From positions 98,184 through 162,183 of the forward strand of contig SCFO01000007.1 in the NCBI GenBank assembly GCA_004078665.1: a stretch of DNA of 64,000 bases, in the 5' to 3' direction. The notes below the pieces were generated by a model, which saw nothing but the letters and a program-made list of their open reading frames with translations, searched no databases and was not told where the DNA came from. The DNA is from Halobacillus fulvus. GTDB taxonomy: Bacteria; Bacillota; Bacilli; Bacillales; Halobacillaceae. The first letter of the stretch is position 1, and the number at the start of each line of letters is the position of its first letter. The position numbers and the translations under genes were made by a program. Of the stretch, positions 59,843 to 64,000 are shown one piece after another.

Positions 59843-61060
59843 CTACACAAACATTTCTTCCAAATAAGCTTCTTTCATCTTTTGAAGCTTGTCCAATTTC
59901 TTTTCTTCCATTTCGATTTGGTTATCTAGGTTTTTGAAAAACTGACCGATTTTTTGTTGTTCTTGTTTAGAAGGGAGTAATATCTTCATTTCTTCTAGGG
60001 TTTTTCCCGATATCTCTAAAAAAGTTGATCCTGAGGCATTTATTAAAGCATATTTTTTAATTTTATATCCCATTGAGTAAATGAAATACGTACAAATTTC
60101 TTCTTCTAAGACTAATGATTGAAAGCCTTGGTTTGTAGCACCATCCTTGACCAAGATTGCCATATCTCCAATTCCTGCACGCGATGTAAATAAAATTGTT
60201 CTATTTGCTGGTAAAATTGTAGCAGAACTTTTTTGAAGTCCAAGTTCTGTTATTTTCCTTCTGCTACCATTAGCATAGACATTTAAGCCTATTTCAATTG
60301 GTGAATACCAATCTATACTTCCATTCCAAAAGTCTGAATTAGCTGTGCTTGGAGTTCCCCCACCAATTATGCTGGAAATTTCCGATAATCTATAATAACT
60401 CCATTTTTCTTCAAACCCTTTAAATCTTCTTTTCGGAACGGTTTCTCCTTCTTGTGGAAACATTTCCGTTAGATAAGCTGATTTTAAAGCTTTGACTTTA
60501 GCGATCTTTCGCTCTTGATTTGCAATGCGTTCATCTAAGACCTTAAAAAACTCACCAATTTTTTGTTGTTCTGAAGTACATGGATAATTTATCAATACCT
60601 TTCCTATTTCATCCATATTAATCTTTTTTGGAAATGCTATGTGTAAAGTTCTATGCCACAATTCTCTTTTTATAGATGCTGAATGTATGTTTTCTTTCAA
60701 AAAGTAAGGATCCAATTCTCTTTTTTTTAACAACGCTAGAGTAACATAATATGCTTTACCTTCATTAGATTCTATAACATTCGCTGTACCAATATCCCCT
60801 ATCCTCGTCATTAATACGTCGCCCGCTTCAGGATATATCTTGAATTCACGTTCAAAATCTTCATAAGATATATATTTGTTAGATGTGAGTGAATGAATAT
60901 CTTCCACTGATAAAAACATAATACCATTCTTCGTATACCTCGGTGTCTGATGAGTTCCATCGTACACATCTACTACTTCTTTCATACTCGATTGTTTCCA
61001 ATGATGTTTGTTTTTAAAATCTCTAAATCTTCTCTGCGGTACCAAATTCTTTTCTTCCAT
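59843..61060 (-). CDS. hsdS: Type I restriction-modification specificity subunit
   Basis: 405 aa. Two target-recognition domains (about 20-155 and 220-365), each followed by a conserved helix: 'KIGEFFKVLDERIANQERKI' and 'KIGQFFKNLDNQIEMEEKKL', the circular-repeat layout of HsdS. The recognition sequence cannot be read from the protein. Its ATG overlaps the hsdM stop by one base. No second hsdS copy or inverted repeats are visible, so no phase-variable shuffling is evident in the window. Confidence 0.95.
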   Translation of the reverse strand: MEEKNLVPQRRFRDFKNKHHWKQSSMKEVVDVYDGTHQTPRYTKNGIMFLSVEDIHSLTSNKYISYEDFEREFKIYPEAGDVLMTRIGDIGTANVIESNEGKAYYVTLALLKKRELDPYFLKENIHSASIKRELWHRTLHIAFPKKINMDEIGKVLINYPCTSEQQKIGEFFKVLDERIANQERKIAKVKALKSAYLTEMFPQEGETVPKRRFKGFEEKWSYYRLSEISSIIGGGTPSTANSDFWNGSIDWYSPIEIGLNVYANGSRRKITELGLQKSSATILPANRTILFTSRAGIGDMAILVKDGATNQGFQSLVLEEEICTYFIYSMGYKIKKYALINASGSTFLEISGKTLEEMKILLPSKQEQQKIGQFFKNLDNQIEMEEKKLDKLQKMKEAYLEEMFV

Positions 61061-63621
61061 CACTCAGCCACCACCAATTCTTGTAACATTGTTTCAAATT
61101 GTGCTTCAAGTGATTTACCTTCTTTTTCAATCATTTCTAAAGTATCCGCATATCTTGCCTTTAACTCTTTCAATGTATCTAATTCGTTTTTAAGTGGAAT
61201 CTCTATCAGCCGAGTCATATCGTTCGTTAAATCACCAAACCATTTCTTATACATTAGTTTATTAATTTCTTCATCCATTAAATTTTCTATTCTATTTTCT
61301 ACTTGTTCGTTTAACTCTTTTTCTTTCGCTTTAATATCTTTATTTAACGCAGATTTCTCTTCAAGTAGCTTTTTAACTTTGTTCAGTAATCCATATTCAC
61401 TTGAGTCTGTTTCAACATTTTTTATTTCAGCTTTAACTGCTGTGAGTGTGAAATCATCTTCTCTTGCATTTAAAGCATCACCTAATGCTGCTTCTTCTTC
61501 ACTTTCCTCTACTTTTGCTGCTTCTACAAGTTCAGTGATTACTTCAGTAATGGATACTAAAGATTCTTTTTCCGTTTCAACTTCTTCCAGCTGCTCTTTA
61601 TAAAGCTCTTTTAAAATGAGCTCATTCGGCACAATCGAACCAATCCAACCATCTTGTTCTGTCCGTTTTGTTTTGCCTGAACCTTTTGTCACCATATTTG
61701 GTTCACGTGTTCTAGCAGCCGTATAGAAGTCACTGATTGCAATTTTCTCCGTATCTTCTGAAAGAATATTTTTCCATAACTCTGCAATAATCTGATAACC
61801 AGAATACGTACTTACATGATTAAACGCTTTTAGTAACTGCTTAATTTCAGTTAACATCTCAACTTTCAATGTTTCTATGTCGTTAACATCTTGAACAGTT
61901 GTTAATTTTCCCCAATAATTATTTATATAGGTTTGCAAAGCCTCTTTCAATGATCCAATTTGCTTTTGAACCATTTCATCAGCTAACACATCTTCTGTTA
62001 CAGCGTCGATGGGCTTCTTTAACTCAACATAACCTGGACGTACTTCTTTAACAGCCTCATATAAAACGTCTTTTGTCATATCATGTAATACCGTCAGTTG
62101 CTCAATTTGGTTTAAAGGTATACCGCCATATAAATGCGCATCAACATCATGTGCAATCTCTTCATCCAAAGCTTCGATATAACGCGAAATATTTAAATTA
62201 TACTCATTTTCTTTGATTTCCTTTTGTGAGACATTATGACTGTACCCTTTTTCATTCGTTCGATCGATATATGTGTCCACGATTTTCGCAATGTCTTTTT
62301 CCTGAAGCACGTTTTGCTTTCCTTCTTTGACGAAAGATTTTGATGCATTAATCATCAAAACAGGTTCATCTAACGCACGATTTTTCTTTAAAATAATCAC
62401 TGTGACAGGAATACCTGTATTGGTGAATAATTTATCAGGTAAACCTATCACTGCATCAATATGATTTTTATCTAGTAAACGTTTGCGAATCTCACCTTCT
62501 GCGCCACCACGGAACAACACACCATGTGGAAGCACAATTGCCATTGTACCTTCTTGACCCAAATGAAAAAGTCCATGCAAAAGAAAAGCATAATCCCCTT
62601 TGGAATCAGGTGGTAATACACCAGCCATTTCAAAACGAGGATCTGTCACTTTTAAACCCTCTTGATTCCAATTTTTAACCGAATAAGGCGGATTCATGAC
62701 CACTGCATCAAATTGAACGCCTTCATTTGGTCGTTCAGGATCTTCTGGCCAGTCCTGTGCGAGCGTATCTCCATTCTTTACTGTCATTTTCTCAGGACGG
62801 ACACCATGAAGTAATAAGTTCATGCGTGTTAAGTTATAGGTCGCTGTATTTTTCTCTTGTCCATAATAGTGAAGGTATTTTCTACCTTCTTCATTTAAAT
62901 GCTTTCCTACAGTTAAAAGTAAAGAGCCAGATCCTACTGCAGGATCATAAATAGAGTCTACTTTGGTCGTCTTTGCAACAATTTGTGCCATGACTTCACT
63001 GACCTGTCTTGGTGTATAGAACTCGCCTGCTTTCTTACCTGACTCCATCGCAAACTGACCAATCAAATATTCATAGGCATCACCTAACACATCACCTTTT
63101 TGAAGTGCAACCATATTTAAATCAGCAAATAACTCGATTAATTGACGAATGTTTTTACTGCGTGCATTTAAGTTACTTCCTAAAGCTGTATCCGTTAAGT
63201 CAATAGTAGAGCTTGAAAATAAACCTTTAAAATCATCAATGTCTCCTGTTGTTGCAACAGTTCGTTCAAAACTTTGTAAGCTCTCCGAAACTTTTTCTAA
63301 TTCAAATGTCCCCTCTCGAATATCTTTTAACCATGTTTGGTATAGATGATGCGGCAAGACATAGTAGCCAAGCACATTTTGAATCATTTTGATTAAATTA
63401 TCACCATAACTTTCATATGCATTTTCATAAGCTTGAACAATTTCCGCTTCCGTACCTTTCTCACCACTTGTGTTAACAAACGTCTCAAGTGTTTTATCAC
63501 TCAGGAATTTGTAGAACATTAAGCCAAGCATATAATCTTTATAACGGCTCGCATCCATGGAACCCCTAAGACTATTAGCCCCATCCCATAACCTTCTTTT
63601 TATGTCTTCTGATGTTATCAT
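61060..63621 (-). CDS. hsdM: Type I DNA methyltransferase subunit, long form
   Basis: 853 aa N6-adenine methyltransferase. N-terminal HsdM domain ('LWDGANSLRGSMDASRYKDY'), SAM-binding motif I 'DPAVGSGSL' at 226-234, catalytic 'NPPY' at 310-313. Beyond the usual ~520 residues comes a C-terminal extension of about 330 residues, largely coiled coil ('EEKSALNKDIKAKEKELNEQ'). The ATG at 63621 follows GGGGGA; a TTG one codon earlier is also open. It modifies target adenines and forms the M2S core. Confidence 0.95.
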   Translation of the reverse strand: MITSEDIKRRLWDGANSLRGSMDASRYKDYMLGLMFYKFLSDKTLETFVNTSGEKGTEAEIVQAYENAYESYGDNLIKMIQNVLGYYVLPHHLYQTWLKDIREGTFELEKVSESLQSFERTVATTGDIDDFKGLFSSSTIDLTDTALGSNLNARSKNIRQLIELFADLNMVALQKGDVLGDAYEYLIGQFAMESGKKAGEFYTPRQVSEVMAQIVAKTTKVDSIYDPAVGSGSLLLTVGKHLNEEGRKYLHYYGQEKNTATYNLTRMNLLLHGVRPEKMTVKNGDTLAQDWPEDPERPNEGVQFDAVVMNPPYSVKNWNQEGLKVTDPRFEMAGVLPPDSKGDYAFLLHGLFHLGQEGTMAIVLPHGVLFRGGAEGEIRKRLLDKNHIDAVIGLPDKLFTNTGIPVTVIILKKNRALDEPVLMINASKSFVKEGKQNVLQEKDIAKIVDTYIDRTNEKGYSHNVSQKEIKENEYNLNISRYIEALDEEIAHDVDAHLYGGIPLNQIEQLTVLHDMTKDVLYEAVKEVRPGYVELKKPIDAVTEDVLADEMVQKQIGSLKEALQTYINNYWGKLTTVQDVNDIETLKVEMLTEIKQLLKAFNHVSTYSGYQIIAELWKNILSEDTEKIAISDFYTAARTREPNMVTKGSGKTKRTEQDGWIGSIVPNELILKELYKEQLEEVETEKESLVSITEVITELVEAAKVEESEEEAALGDALNAREDDFTLTAVKAEIKNVETDSSEYGLLNKVKKLLEEKSALNKDIKAKEKELNEQVENRIENLMDEEINKLMYKKWFGDLTNDMTRLIEIPLKNELDTLKELKARYADTLEMIEKEGKSLEAQFETMLQELVVAE

Positions 63622-63624
63622 CAA

Positions 63625-64000
63625 TTTTCCCCCTTGTTCATGTGTACCTTTGTTTGATAGTTTGATATTCTATATAGATTTTATTAGTTTGTGAAATCAG
63701 AAGTCTCTTTGTTAGATAAACGTAAAGTTTTTCACTTTATTAATTCACTTTATTTTTTGATTCAAAGAAAAGTACTTAGTACCCTGATTCCCCTTTACTA
63801 TAGGTTTTATTATAAACCAAAAAAAACATTATAGAAATGTTACACCAACAATTGATTAAGCTTGATAGTTTTATCACTAGTGTTGCATAAATAAAATCCG
63901 AATATTCAGAACTTATTCAGATCCATAAAAAAATCCTTTATAATGGTTGGCGCAGGGGATTCCTGTCCAAATCCAAAATAAAGGACTCACACATGGACAA
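63625..64000 (+). other. Upstream region of hsdM and possible insertion-sequence end
   Basis: 376 bases with no complete gene. The hsdM promoter must lie here, but no strong -35/-10 was found. From about 63880 the sequence changes, with a TATAAT box near 63936 on the plus strand and 'ATGGACAA' as the last bases. A start 'MDK' after such a leader is typical of some IS4-type transposases, but only eight coding bases are visible. Confidence 0.3.

Noticed and set aside
59843-61060. Phase-variable hsdS shuffling locus
   Set aside because: Only one hsdS gene, no recombinase and no inverted hsdS fragments nearby.
60950-61603. 217-codon Ser/Phe-rich open frame on the plus strand
   Set aside because: Antisense to the Glu/Lys coiled-coil end of hsdM; GAA/AAA codons read as TTC/TTT in reverse, which explains the composition.

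Overview
The window looks like the chromosome of a moderately halophilic, low-to-mid GC Gram-positive bacterium of the Bacillaceae (Halobacillus/Virgibacillus type). Evidence: AGGAGG-type ribosome binding sites before almost every gene, lipobox lipoproteins, rho-independent terminators, a choline-to-glycine-betaine locus with a GbsR regulator, and a palindrome of cre/LacI type in front of a sugar operon. No rRNA, tRNA or CRISPR array was seen.

Layout. 1-4.5 kb: a beta-glucoside uptake operon (binding protein, two permeases, GH1 beta-glucosidase cut by the left edge) with a promoter overlapped by a LacI-type operator and a second operator near the first gene. 4.6-8.8 kb: glycine betaine synthesis, gbsA-betA divergent from gbsR. 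8.9-14.2 kb: an ABC-2 export system (ATPase, two permeases) beside a NarL-type two-component system. 14.4-16 kb: small single genes. 16-19.1 kb: cadC-cadA metal efflux with two matching operators; the CadA N-terminus carries four Cys-Cys dyads. 19.2-30 kb: an AT-rich accessory stretch of short, independently oriented genes (lipoproteins, an APH-like kinase, PH domain, NUDIX, DUF1569, a broken GNAT, small membrane proteins) separated by hairpins and repeats. 30-33.5 kb: an unknown protein plus a TelA-family protein, a dispersed structured repeat, and a Na+/Ca2+ exchanger. 33.7-38 kb: small membrane proteins, a DinB protein and a CodA-like deaminase. 38-41.7 kb: an OmpR-type two-component system with a BcrAB-like ABC transporter. 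41.8-51.9 kb: a second accessory stretch with a HepT/MntA toxin-antitoxin pair, a decayed HepT copy, a third ABC-2 exporter and duplicated small genes. 52-54.3 kb: a phage-type replication module (initiator, G39P-like protein, DnaB-like helicase) without other phage genes. 54.5-63.6 kb: a PD-(D/E)XK nuclease-like protein, a small XRE regulator, a small CxxC protein and a type I restriction-modification operon (hsdM-hsdS-hsdR). The last bases may be the left end of an insertion sequence.

Main themes are osmoprotection and export on the core side, and paralogy, repeats and defence genes on the accessory side. The most notable non-gene signal is a ~170 bp dispersed element present twice in opposite orientation; its long terminal stem is conserved through compensatory base changes. 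All family names were assigned by reading motifs; no database search was run.
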